10,046 nt of DNA, taken from Rhodospirillales bacterium (GTDB lineage: Bacteria; Pseudomonadota; Alphaproteobacteria; SMXQ01). How positions within the stretch are numbered: the stretch's first letter is position 1; each line of letters starts with the position of its first letter. Positions 1-6,348 of this stretch are shown in pieces. The notes below the pieces were generated by a model that was not told the DNA's origin, did not search any database, and saw only the letters and a program-made list of their open reading frames with translations. The translations under genes were made by a program, and so were the position numbers. The stretch lies in assembly GCA_024638585.1 (NCBI GenBank), contig JAHEKA010000052.1, positions 1-10,046 of the forward strand. The letters run 5' to 3'.

Positions 1-1
1 C

Positions 2-310
2 GGCGCCCTTCGCCAAAGCGGCTTCTATGCGCCGGTCCCCCAAGGCACGCGGGTCCGTTCCTGGGGCTTTTTCTGGGCGGCGGCGTCCTGCGAGGGCGGC
101 CGTTTCCGGTTCAACGCCTGGTCCTATCCGTCCAAGCGTTTCGACCGGGTCCGGCTCGCCCGTGTGCTATCCGCGCTCGACGGCACCGGCGTTCCCTTCA
201 ACCGCCCGCGTGAAACCTGGCGGCCGGATTGGGATGAACAACGCCATGTGGACCGGTACGAGTTGGTGGTGAGAGGCAACGGATTCGCCGACAACCTGAA
301 ACTGTTCTGA
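2..310 (+). CDS. 3' end of an unrecognised protein (5' partial)
   Basis: An open frame runs from the left edge to a TGA stop at 308-310, giving 102 visible residues with no internal stop. Its third codon positions are strongly G/C-biased, as in the clear genes of this window, so I take it as the real frame over the overlapping frame with an ATG at 27. The visible part is rich in aromatic and arginine residues (for example WGFFWAAA, then RETWRPDWDEQRH) and ends in DNLKLF. It has no obvious signal peptide, membrane segment or motif that I recognise. The start lies outside the window. It is followed by a T-rich stretch (322-339) and then the clpS promoter, so it is probably a separate transcription unit. 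I assign no function; that it is coding is likely, its family is unknown. Confidence 0.7.
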   Translation, partial: GALRQSGFYAPVPQGTRVRSWGFFWAAASCEGGRFRFNAWSYPSKRFDRVRLARVLSALDGTGVPFNRPRETWRPDWDEQRHVDRYELVVRGNGFADNLKLF

Positions 311-353
311 TCCGCGTCAACCTTTATTTCATTTTTTTTGCGTTGCGAACGGG

Positions 354-383
354 ATGACAAGGGGATTGCAAACACCATATGAT
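354..383 (+). promoter_or_regulatory. Sigma70-type promoter for clpS-clpA
   Basis: A -35 element ATGACA (354-359, five of six matches to TTGACA) and a -10 element TATGAT (378-383, five of six matches to TATAAT) are separated by 18 bases. Transcription would start near 390, about 36 bases before the ATG at 426. This is the best-matching promoter in the window. It overlaps the upstream in-frame ATG at 354, which argues against that codon as the clpS start. Confidence 0.6.
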
Positions 384-425
384 ACTTCTGCTGGAGTTGG
401 TTCGGCACGTACTCAACGGATCCTT

Positions 426-833
426 ATGATCGTGAGTGACGAGGTCTTGGTAGAGAAATTCGCGCGCCTTCCCGTAACGTTGAACCTACGCGTGACCGGG
501 GGCGAGGAGGACGACGCGGACAGTGGCAATGGCGGTGGATCCTCCACGAGGGTAATCACCGAATCCAAGCCGAAAACCAAGAAACCCTCTATGTACAAGG
601 TGTTGATGCTGAATGACGACTACACACCGATGGAGTTCGTCGTTCATGTTTTGGTGCGATTTTTTAATAAGTCACAGGAGGACGCGACTGAGATCATGCT
701 GAATGTCCACCAGCGGGGGGTTGGCGTTTGCGGCGTGTATCCTTACGAAGTTGCGGAAACGAAAGTGACACAGGTGGTTGATTTCGCACGCAAGCATCAG
801 CATCCTCTTCAATGTACTCTTGAGAAGGATTAG
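426..833 (+). CDS. clpS: ATP-dependent Clp protease adaptor ClpS
   Basis: ClpS binds N-degron substrates with bulky hydrophobic N-terminal residues and delivers them to ClpA for degradation by ClpAP in the cytosol. With the ATG at 426 the protein has 135 residues. The core begins near KKPSMYKV (about 52-59). It holds the N-degron pocket residues N63-D64-D65, followed by YTPMEF, and the conserved histidine H95 in LNVHQRG, and ends in the usual QCTLEKD tail. Residues 1-50 form a longer, acidic and glycine-rich N-terminal extension. I chose 426 because the promoter makes an upstream ATG at 354 unlikely and a GGA lies five bases before it; a GTG at 492 would give a length closer to the family norm but lacks a ribosome-binding site. 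The clpA start follows two bases after the stop, so the two are almost certainly co-transcribed. Codon use is noticeably less GC-biased than in clpA. Confidence 0.95.
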   Translation: MIVSDEVLVEKFARLPVTLNLRVTGGEEDDADSGNGGGSSTRVITESKPKTKKPSMYKVLMLNDDYTPMEFVVHVLVRFFNKSQEDATEIMLNVHQRGVGVCGVYPYEVAETKVTQVVDFARKHQHPLQCTLEKD

Positions 834-835
834 CC

Positions 836-3175
836 ATGCTGTCGCGCAATTTGGAACAGACCCTTCACCAGGCGCTTTCCCTCGCCAATGAGCGCCGCCA
901 CGAATTCGCCACGCTGGAGCATCTGCTGCTGGCCTTGATCGACGACAAGGACGCAGTGGCGGTGATGCGCGCCTGCGGGGTGGAACTCGACCGCTTGCGT
1001 GAAGACCTGACGACCTATCTTGACAATGAGCTGCAGAGCCTGGTGCTGGAGCGGGCGGAGGAGGCCAAGCCGACCGCCGGATTCCAGCGCGTGTTGCAGC
1101 GCGCCGCCATCCATGTTCAATCGTCCGGCCGGGAAGAAGTGACCGGGGCCAATGTCCTGGTCGCGCTGTTCTCCGAGCGTGAATCCCACGCCGTCTATTT
1201 CCTGCAGGAACAGGAGATGACACGGCTTGATGCGGTCAACTACATCTCTCACGGCATCGCCAAGGTGGGCCGGTCCGAAGACCGCCATGTGCGCGGCGCC
1301 CAGCGAGAGGAGCGGCGCTCCTCTTCGTCCTCGTCTTCCTCCAAGAGCGAGAAGAAGAACGAGGCGTTGGAATCCTTCTGCGTCGACCTCAACAAGAAGG
1401 CGGCAGAGGGAAAGATCGACCCGCTCATCGGCCGCACCCATGAGGTCGAGCGCACCATTCAGATCCTGTGCCGGCGCACCAAGAACAACCCGCTCTACGT
1501 GGGCGATCCCGGGGTGGGCAAGACCGCCATCGCCGAAGGTCTGGCCCGGCGGATCGTCAATGGCGAGGTGCCCGAGGTTCTGAAGAACGCGACCATCTAT
1601 GCCCTTGATATGGGCTCCTTGCTGGCCGGCACCCGCTACCGCGGCGATTTCGAGGAACGCATCAAGGCGGTCCTGGAAGAGTTGGACAAGCACGAAGGAG
1701 CCATCCTGTTTATCGACGAGATCCACACGGTGATCGGCGCGGGGGCCACCTCCGGCGGGTCAATGGACGCGTCCAACCTGTTGAAGCCGGCGCTTCAATC
1801 GGGCTCGCTGCGGTGCATCGGTTCGACCACCTACAAGGAGTACCGCAACTACTTCGAAAAGGACCGCGCCCTTGTGCGCCGCTTCCAGAAGATCGATATC
1901 AACGAGCCGTCGATCGCCGACACCGTCAAGATCCTCAAGGGTCTCAAGCCCTATTATGAGGAGCATCACCGGGTGCGCTACACCCTGGATGCCCTGAAGA
2001 CCGCGGTGGAGTTGGCGGCCCGCTATATTCACGACCGCAAGCTTCCCGACAAGGCGATCGACGTGATCGACGAGGTGGGTGCGGCGCAGATGCTGGTGCC
2101 GGAAAACAAGCGGCGCAAGGTGATCTCGGTCAAGGATGTCGAAGCCATCGTCGCCAAGATCGCGCGCATTCCGCCGAAAACCGTCACCTCCTCCGACAAG
2201 GAGAACCTCAAGAACCTCGATCGCGACCTTAAGGGCGTGGTGTTCGGCCAGGACCATGCGATCGAAACCTTGGCCAGCGCCATCAAGCTGTCGCGCGCAG
2301 GCCTGCGGGAGCCGGAGAAGCCCATCGGCAACTACCTGTTCTCCGGCCCCACCGGCGTCGGCAAGACCGAAGTGGCGCGCCAGCTTGCCCGCATCATGGG
2401 GGTCGAGCTGATCCGCTTCGATATGTCGGAATATATGGAGCGGCACACGGTTTCACGCCTGATCGGCGCGCCTCCGGGTTATGTCGGGTTCGATCAGGGC
2501 GGTCTGCTGACCGACGCGATCGATCAGCATCCCCACGCGGTGCTGTTGCTGGATGAGATCGAAAAGGCCCATCCGGACCTGTTCAACATCCTGCTGCAGA
2601 TCATGGATCACGGCAAGCTGACGGATCACAACGGCAAGTCGGTGGATTTCCGCAACGTCGTGCTGATCATGACCACCAATGCGGGCGCCGCCGATCTGGC
2701 CAAGCCGGCCATCGGCTTCGAGCGGACCGAGCGCATCGGCGACGACGAAGAGGCCATCAAGCGGATGTTCACGCCGGAATTCCGCAACCGGCTCGATTCG
2801 GTCATCGCCTTCTCCGGCCTCGGCCCCGAGATCGTCGCCATGGTGGTCGACAAGTTCGTGATCGAACTGGAAGAACAGCTGGCCGACCGCAACGTCCAGA
2901 TCGAGCTGACCGACGAAGCCAAGACCTGGCTCGCCGAAAAGGGGTACGATCAGGCCTTCGGCGCCCGGCCGTTGGCCCGGGTCATCCAGGAGAACATCAA
3001 GCGCCCGCTGGCGGACGAGTTGCTGTTCGGTAAGCTCGCCAAGGGCGGCGTCGTGGTGGTCGGCATCAAGGACGGCAAGCTGGACTTCACCATCAAGGAA
3101 CTGCCGCCCAAGCCGCCCAAGGGGCGCAAGCGCATCACCAAAAAGGACCCGCAGGTCCCCGCCTTGGTGGAGTAG
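836..3175 (+). CDS. clpA: ATP-dependent Clp protease ATP-binding subunit ClpA
   Basis: ClpA is the hexameric AAA+ unfoldase that feeds proteins into the ClpP peptidase chamber in the cytosol. The 779 residues show the family order: N-domain (about 1-145) that docks ClpS, a linker with eight consecutive serines (162-169), D1 with Walker A GDPGVGKT (223-230), Walker B LFIDE (291-295) and an arginine pair R348-R349, then D2 with Walker A GPTGVGKT (504-511), Walker B LLLDE (570-574) and the sensor-2 GAR (709-711). The loop I626-G627-F628 corresponds to the IGL/IGF ClpP-docking loop, so this is a ClpP partner. There is no ClpB/ClpC-type middle domain. The C-terminus is a basic, proline-rich tail (about 756-779). 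The start follows an AAGGA at 825-829, six bases before ATG. No clpP lies in the window. Length fits the ClpA family. Confidence 0.98.
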   Translation: MLSRNLEQTLHQALSLANERRHEFATLEHLLLALIDDKDAVAVMRACGVELDRLREDLTTYLDNELQSLVLERAEEAKPTAGFQRVLQRAAIHVQSSGREEVTGANVLVALFSERESHAVYFLQEQEMTRLDAVNYISHGIAKVGRSEDRHVRGAQREERRSSSSSSSSKSEKKNEALESFCVDLNKKAAEGKIDPLIGRTHEVERTIQILCRRTKNNPLYVGDPGVGKTAIAEGLARRIVNGEVPEVLKNATIYALDMGSLLAGTRYRGDFEERIKAVLEELDKHEGAILFIDEIHTVIGAGATSGGSMDASNLLKPALQSGSLRCIGSTTYKEYRNYFEKDRALVRRFQKIDINEPSIADTVKILKGLKPYYEEHHRVRYTLDALKTAVELAARYIHDRKLPDKAIDVIDEVGAAQMLVPENKRRKVISVKDVEAIVAKIARIPPKTVTSSDKENLKNLDRDLKGVVFGQDHAIETLASAIKLSRAGLREPEKPIGNYLFSGPTGVGKTEVARQLARIMGVELIRFDMSEYMERHTVSRLIGAPPGYVGFDQGGLLTDAIDQHPHAVLLLDEIEKAHPDLFNILLQIMDHGKLTDHNGKSVDFRNVVLIMTTNAGAADLAKPAIGFERTERIGDDEEAIKRMFTPEFRNRLDSVIAFSGLGPEIVAMVVDKFVIELEEQLADRNVQIELTDEAKTWLAEKGYDQAFGARPLARVIQENIKRPLADELLFGKLAKGGVVVVGIKDGKLDFTIKELPPKPPKGRKRITKKDPQVPALVE

Positions 3176-3189
3176 CAGAGATTTAAGCG

Positions 3190-3603
3190 ATGGCAGGCCA
3201 AGCCGTTGGTGGCTTGGTCTGCGTCGCAAACTGCCTGGACATTACCGAGGCCCACATCCTGTCCGGACGTTTGAATGCGGCAGGTATTCCCGCCTTCCTC
3301 TTCAATGAACAGATTTATCAGACGCTGTGGTCCCATCGCTTCACGTTCGGTGGCGTGCGGATCATGGTGCTGGCCTCCCGGGCGCAGGAGGCTGAAGCAT
3401 TCGTTGAAGCCTGCCGGTCGGATGCGCGCGGTTTCCGGGAGGAATGCGAGAGATGCGGTTCGACGGATGTCGCCCGTCAGTTCAGTTGGCGCGTCGTCCC
3501 TGGGATGCTTATGGCATTGTTGGCATTCTCTTTCGCTCTGGGATATGCGCTGTATCGCGATCGACGTAGGTGCCGCGCCTGTGGCCACGGCTGGGGGGTC
3601 TGA
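3190..3603 (+). CDS. DUF2007-like membrane protein with a split zinc ribbon
   Basis: A 137-residue protein. Residues about 8-75 (LVCVANCLDITEAH, then GRLNAAGIPAFL and GGVRIMVLA) resemble the DUF2007 family, a small ferredoxin-like fold called a putative signal-transducing domain, of uncertain role. A CxxC pair (C86, C89) and a second CxxC pair (C128, C131) flank one hydrophobic helix (about 103-121), so the four ligands of a zinc ribbon could come together only if the hairpin between them folds back or the helix is not membrane-spanning. The start is 14 bases after clpA with only a weak AGAG at 3177-3180, consistent with an operon tail read through from clpA. Basic residues (RDRRR, 123-127) after the helix suggest that side faces the cytoplasm. 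The family call is from recognition of pattern and is moderately sure; the function is unknown. Confidence 0.8.
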   Translation: MAGQAVGGLVCVANCLDITEAHILSGRLNAAGIPAFLFNEQIYQTLWSHRFTFGGVRIMVLASRAQEAEAFVEACRSDARGFREECERCGSTDVARQFSWRVVPGMLMALLAFSFALGYALYRDRRRCRACGHGWGV

Positions 3604-3632
3604 CCCACAAACACCAAAATGTGACTATTGCA

Positions 3633-3649
3633 GCAACGTTTGCCGTTGC
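3633..3649. repeat. Short perfect inverted repeat between the DUF2007-like gene and the MBL gene
   Basis: GCAACG (3633-3638) and CGTTGC (3644-3649) form a perfect six-base inverted repeat around a five-base spacer. It lies 30 bases after the DUF2007-like stop. No T-tract follows, so it is a weak terminator candidate. It could instead be an operator, because the right arm overlaps a poor -35-like TTGCGG (3646-3651) that sits 18 bases before a CATACT (3670-3675). Confidence 0.3.
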
Positions 3650-3733
3650 GGGCGCTTTCGAACTGTTGCCATACTGCACGCGGGAGTGGGACAACACATG
3701 GGCTTGACCGGGGGGCGAGCCCTTGTTTCGTGT

Positions 3734-3741
3734 GGGAGGTG
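3734..3741 (+). promoter_or_regulatory. Ribosome-binding site of the MBL-fold gene
   Basis: GGGAGGTG at 3734-3741 ends three bases before the ATG at 3745, with GGAGG centred about seven bases from it. It is the strongest ribosome-binding site in the window. It decides the start over an in-frame ATG at 3628, because the 3745 start also puts a clean signal peptide at the N-terminus. Confidence 0.8.
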
Positions 3742-3744
3742 AAC

Positions 3745-5202
3745 ATGCGAAAGCTCGGCACGCTTGGCGTCATCACCGCGTTTGTCTTGGGCGTCTCGGG
3801 GCCGGTCGCGGCCCAGTCGCTCGATCGCCTTGCCAAGGCCATGGGGGCCGACAAGGTGAAAACCGTGCATATCAAGGGATCTGGGTTCTACTACCATCTC
3901 GGCGGCAGCTCGCTCGCCAACGAGCCCTGGCCTAAGTTCAATCTCAAGGCTTACGGTTTCACCGCCAATTATGAGACCGCCTCGGCCGTCATCGATCTGA
4001 CCCTGACCCAGTTCCTCAACCCGCCCCGGGGCGCCGGCTTCCAGCCCATCCGCGGTGAGCTGAAGCGGCGCGCGCGGATCAGCGGCGATGTCGGTTGGGG
4101 CATTAACCGGCGCGGGCGCACGCAGGCCTCGCGCAGCAAGGCGCCGGCCATCCACGCGCTCTGGACCTCGCCCCACGGGGTGATCAAGGCGGCCCAGGCT
4201 GCCGGCGCGCGGGTCACGGTCCACCGGTCCAAGGGTCAAAATTTCTACCATGTGAATTTCGCCAAGGCAGGCGCGTTCAAGGCGCGCGCCCATTTCGGCC
4301 CCGACGGCCTGCTGCGCAAGGTGACCGCGCGGCTCGCCAACGAGGTGTTGGGCGACATGCGGGCCGTCACCACCTATTCCGATTACAAGACGGTGGACGG
4401 CATCACGTTTCCCATGCGCATGACGCTGTCCTACGGCCCTTACCCGGTGCTGGATGTGCGGTATAGCGACGTGAAGTTCAATCTGCCTGCCGACATCAAG
4501 CCGCCCAAGGGGCTGAAGCCGCGTCGTCAGCGGGTCAAGGCCGACAAGGTGGCGGACGGCATTTGGTACCTGACCGGCGGTTCGCATCATTCGGTCGCCA
4601 TCGAAATGGCGGATCACGTGATCGTCTATGAGGCGCCGTTGAACGCGGCCCGGGGCGAGGCGGTGATTGCCGCGGTGAAGAAGACGATTCCCGGCAAGCC
4701 GATCCGCACGGTCATCAATTCCCATCACCATTTCGACCATTCCGGCGGCCTGCGGGCCTTCGCGGCGGAGGGGGCCACCATCGTGACCCACCGTACCAAC
4801 AAGCCGTTCTTTGTGAAGGCCTATGCCGCGCCGCGCACCATCCGTCCGGATCGGATGGCCCGCGAGGGCCGCATGGCCACCTTCTTAGGCGTGGGGCGCA
4901 AGCACGTGATCAGCGACGGCACGCGGCGCATCGAGCTTTATGCGCTGATCGGCAATCCCCATAGCGAAAGCAACCTGATTGCCGTGTTGCCCAAGGAACG
5001 CATCATGCTGGTGGCCGACGCCTATAGCGGCCGGCAATTCGCCAAGAAGCCGGTGCCCAAGAACAGGGTCAATCCGACCCGCGCGCACCTGTGGCGGACC
5101 CTGGTGCGGTTGGGGATCGACAAGCGGGTGGATACGGTGCTGCCGATCCACGGCCGCAAATCGAACCTGCAGCAAATCCGCTGGAGCGCGGGCGTGAAGT
5201 AA
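3745..5202 (+). CDS. Exported metallo-beta-lactamase-fold hydrolase
   Basis: A 485-residue protein with a Sec-type signal peptide: MRK, a hydrophobic core (about 5-20), and a likely cleavage between A23 and Q24, so it probably acts in the periplasm. Residues about 25-255 form an N-terminal beta-rich region of no named domain that I can assign. Residues about 265-480 are the metallo-beta-lactamase fold with the complete binuclear ligand set: H327, H329, D331 and H332 in HHHFDH, H406 in GNPHSES, D425 in LVADAYS, and H469 in PIHGRK. It should therefore be an active metal hydrolase. The substrate cannot be read from the sequence, and beta-lactam resistance should not be assumed, since this superfamily covers many thioesters, lactones and phosphoesters. 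It has its own strong ribosome-binding site, lies 141 bases after the previous gene, and is followed by a hairpin, so it may be monocistronic. Confidence 0.9.
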   Translation: MRKLGTLGVITAFVLGVSGPVAAQSLDRLAKAMGADKVKTVHIKGSGFYYHLGGSSLANEPWPKFNLKAYGFTANYETASAVIDLTLTQFLNPPRGAGFQPIRGELKRRARISGDVGWGINRRGRTQASRSKAPAIHALWTSPHGVIKAAQAAGARVTVHRSKGQNFYHVNFAKAGAFKARAHFGPDGLLRKVTARLANEVLGDMRAVTTYSDYKTVDGITFPMRMTLSYGPYPVLDVRYSDVKFNLPADIKPPKGLKPRRQRVKADKVADGIWYLTGGSHHSVAIEMADHVIVYEAPLNAARGEAVIAAVKKTIPGKPIRTVINSHHHFDHSGGLRAFAAEGATIVTHRTNKPFFVKAYAAPRTIRPDRMAREGRMATFLGVGRKHVISDGTRRIELYALIGNPHSESNLIAVLPKERIMLVADAYSGRQFAKKPVPKNRVNPTRAHLWRTLVRLGIDKRVDTVLPIHGRKSNLQQIRWSAGVK

Positions 5203-5229
5203 GCCCCGCGCGGCGCGGACCGGAAACCG

Positions 5230-5257
5230 GCGGGCGGCCCCATTTGGGGCTGCCCGC
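5230..5257 (+). terminator. Strong hairpin after the MBL gene
   Basis: A G/C-rich stem of 12 pairs (5230-5241 with 5246-5257, one G-T pair) closes on the four-base loop ATTT. It starts 28 bases after the MBL stop. No long T-tract follows on either strand, so it is either a terminator that works without a clear U-run or a 3'-end stabilising hairpin. The stem itself is unambiguous. Confidence 0.65.
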
Positions 5258-5293
5258 TTGCCGTATCCGATGGGCGGTGCCGCGGGTTTCCGC

Positions 5294-5299
5294 TATCAT
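5294..5299 (+). promoter_or_regulatory. Possible -10 element for a leaderless nucleotidyltransferase mRNA
   Basis: TATCAT at 5294-5299 (four of six to TATAAT) lies six bases before the ATG at 5306, so transcription would begin at the start codon itself. No ribosome-binding site is visible before that ATG, which fits a leaderless message. No good -35 is visible, so this is only a suggestion. Confidence 0.25.
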
Positions 5300-5305
5300 C
5301 AATCG

Positions 5306-6055
5306 ATGATGAATGATCCCCAACCGCCAGCTTCCACCGCCGATAGGGAGGTCGAGGCCGCAGCCCGCGACCTTGCCGCGGCGCTCGCCCTGTTTTGGCA
5401 GAATCGGCTGGGCGATGCGCTGCTCGGCGCTTACCTGATCGGCAGCCTTGCCCATGGCGGGTTCAATCGGCGCTACAGCGACATCGACGTCGCGCTGGTG
5501 AGCGAAGATGGCCTATCCGAGGCGATGATCGCGGAGTGCCGCGACGAAGCCGCGCGCGTGGCGCCCGAGCTTGCGCCCAAGCTGTCCCTCTTCTGGGCGG
5601 ATCGCGGGTTCACCAAGGGGCGCTTTCCGCCGCTCGACCGGCTGGACTACCTTGAGCGTGCCGTGATCCTCTGTGAACGGGAACGGGTGGCGTTGCCGCG
5701 GCCGACGCTCGCCGAGGTGCGCACCTATCTGAGCGGCCGGCCTTTCACGATCTGGGCCGAGCGGGCGGCCCGGTTCGCGGCCCTTGACCGGTTGGAACCC
5801 TCGGACCACAAGCCGTACCTGCGGGCCCAACTCTATCCCGCGCGCTTCGTTTTCAGCTGGAGGACCGGCGACGTTACCTCCAACGACACGGCGGTGGCCC
5901 ATGTCACAGCGGATCCTCCGGACGGCCTCGATCCCGAACCCATTTCGCGTGCCATGGCGGTGCGCCTGGCTGCCGCCGATCCCGATGCGTTGTTTGGCGA
6001 ACGCGGCTGCCTGCCCGGCCAAGTCGCGGCGTGCAAGGCGTTGATGTCGCGGTAA
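5306..6055 (+). CDS. Nucleotidyltransferase-fold protein
   Basis: A 249-residue protein with the nucleotidyltransferase signature GS-x(11)-DxD: G46-S47 in YLIGSLAHGG and D59-I-D61 in SDIDVALV. This fold transfers a nucleotide from NTP to a small molecule, protein or RNA. The third acidic residue of the active site is not obvious; the next strand reads KLSLFWAD, with D99 the nearest candidate. A conserved-looking FPPLDRLD follows (108-115), then a helical C-terminal half (about 135-249) that could bind the acceptor. It resembles aminoglycoside-type nucleotidyltransferases in layout, but I cannot name a substrate. No HEPN partner gene is adjacent, so it is not a standard MNT-HEPN toxin pair. 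The start at 5306 is preferred to TTG 5258 and ATG 5270 because those overlap or abut the upstream hairpin; none has a good ribosome-binding site. ATG 5309 is an equally possible start. Confidence 0.8.
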   Translation: MMNDPQPPASTADREVEAAARDLAAALALFWQNRLGDALLGAYLIGSLAHGGFNRRYSDIDVALVSEDGLSEAMIAECRDEAARVAPELAPKLSLFWADRGFTKGRFPPLDRLDYLERAVILCERERVALPRPTLAEVRTYLSGRPFTIWAERAARFAALDRLEPSDHKPYLRAQLYPARFVFSWRTGDVTSNDTAVAHVTADPPDGLDPEPISRAMAVRLAAADPDALFGERGCLPGQVAACKALMSR

Positions 6056-6091
6056 GAGAAGGTTCGGCGCGCGGGGCGGGCCTGGCGGAGC

Positions 6092-6193
6092 CTATTCCGG
6101 CAGGCGTTCGATCACCCAGACCACCAGCCGGCCGGTCAGGCCAACCAGGACGATCAGGGCGGCGGCTGAAGCCATGAAAACGCCGAAAGTCAT
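6092..6193 (-). CDS. 33-residue single-span membrane protein (small ORF)
   Basis: A short reading frame on the - strand starts with ATG at 6193-6191 and stops with TAG at 6094-6092. It encodes 33 residues: MTFGVFMAS, then a hydrophobic helix (about 8-28, AALIVLVGLTGRLVVWVI), then ERLPE. A strong AGAGGAAG (6206-6199, GAGGA seven bases before ATG) supports translation, which is unusual for a chance frame of this size. A single membrane helix with a short charged tail is typical of small regulatory or accessory subunits of membrane complexes. It converges on the nucleotidyltransferase gene (36 bases between stops) and diverges from the MFS exporter, with which it shares a 155-base upstream region. 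I do not recognise the sequence; it does not look like CydX or KdpF. The call as a gene rests on the ribosome-binding site and the membrane-helix composition. Confidence 0.65.
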   Translation of the reverse strand: MTFGVFMASAAALIVLVGLTGRLVVWVIERLPE

Positions 6194-6212
6194 GTATACT
6201 TCCTCTTTCGAT

Positions 6213-6246
6213 CACCCCGGTGGCCGGTTTCCGGTTTTCCGGGGTG
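6213..6246 (-). promoter_or_regulatory. Nested hairpin in the leader of the 33-residue protein
   Basis: CACCCCGG (6213-6220) and CCGGGGTG (6239-6246) form a perfect eight-base outer stem. Inside it, CCGG (6224-6227) and CCGG (6231-6234) can form a small inner hairpin around TTT. On the - strand the element ends seven bases before the AGAGGAAG ribosome-binding site. It could be a leader RNA structure or a DNA operator shared with the divergent MFS gene. No U-run follows it on either strand. Confidence 0.4.
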
Positions 6247-6271
6247 TGCTCCGTGGGCCTACCTACCACCC

Positions 6272-6298
6272 ACTTGGTTAAGGAAATGAAAACTTGGT
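6272..6298. repeat. 7-base direct repeat with 20-base phasing in the divergent region
   Basis: ACTTGGT occurs at 6272-6278 and again at 6292-6298, with start points 20 bases apart (close to two helical turns). The sequence between is A-rich (AAGGAAATGAAA), unlike the surrounding GC-rich DNA. This fits paired half-sites for a regulator, but two seven-base copies are weak evidence alone. Confidence 0.35.
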
Positions 6299-6300
6299 GC

Positions 6301-6348
6301 GCCAGCGTTCGCCGGACATGGTCCGGTCACGCCCCTTGAGGCGTTGGC
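6301..6348 (+). promoter_or_regulatory. Structured leader around the MFS ribosome-binding site
   Basis: Three stems can be drawn. CCGGAC (6312-6317) pairs with GTCCGG (6321-6326) around ATG. ACGCC (6329-6333) pairs with GGCGT (6340-6344) and places the ribosome-binding GAGG (6338-6341) partly in the stem. GCCAGCG (6301-6307) pairs with CGTTGGC (6342-6348, one G-T pair) up to the start codon. The last two share 6342-6344 and exclude each other, so the leader could switch between an SD-hiding form and another. This is drawn by eye with no energy calculation. Confidence 0.35.

Noticed and set aside
280..339. Terminator after the first partial gene
   Set aside because: CGGAT (280-284) and ATCCG (310-314) can pair, but the stem has only five pairs with a 25-base loop. 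The T-run at 332-339 is not directly after it.
354..425. N-terminal extension of clpS from the ATG at 354
   Set aside because: That ATG overlaps the -35 element of the best promoter here and has no ribosome-binding site at a proper distance.
492..494. GTG at 492 as the clpS start
   Set aside because: It would give a more usual length, but no ribosome-binding sequence precedes it. It is kept as an alternative and not chosen.
830..1726. 298-residue open frame on the - strand opposite clpA
   Set aside because: It is a shadow of the clpA N-domain and D1 codons, with no motif of its own.
3704..3732. Promoter from TTGACC at 3704 for the MBL gene
   Set aside because: The -35 match is good, but the sequence 17 bases later (TTCGTG) is not a -10, and it would leave almost no leader for the ribosome-binding site.
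3625..4791. 388-residue open frame on the - strand opposite the MBL gene
   Set aside because: It lies opposite a gene with a signal peptide and a full metal-ligand set, and its product has no recognisable domain or ribosome-binding support.
5258..5305. TTG or ATG starts upstream of the nucleotidyltransferase start
   Set aside because: They begin right at the edge of the strong hairpin and have no ribosome-binding site. The added residues do not look like part of the fold.
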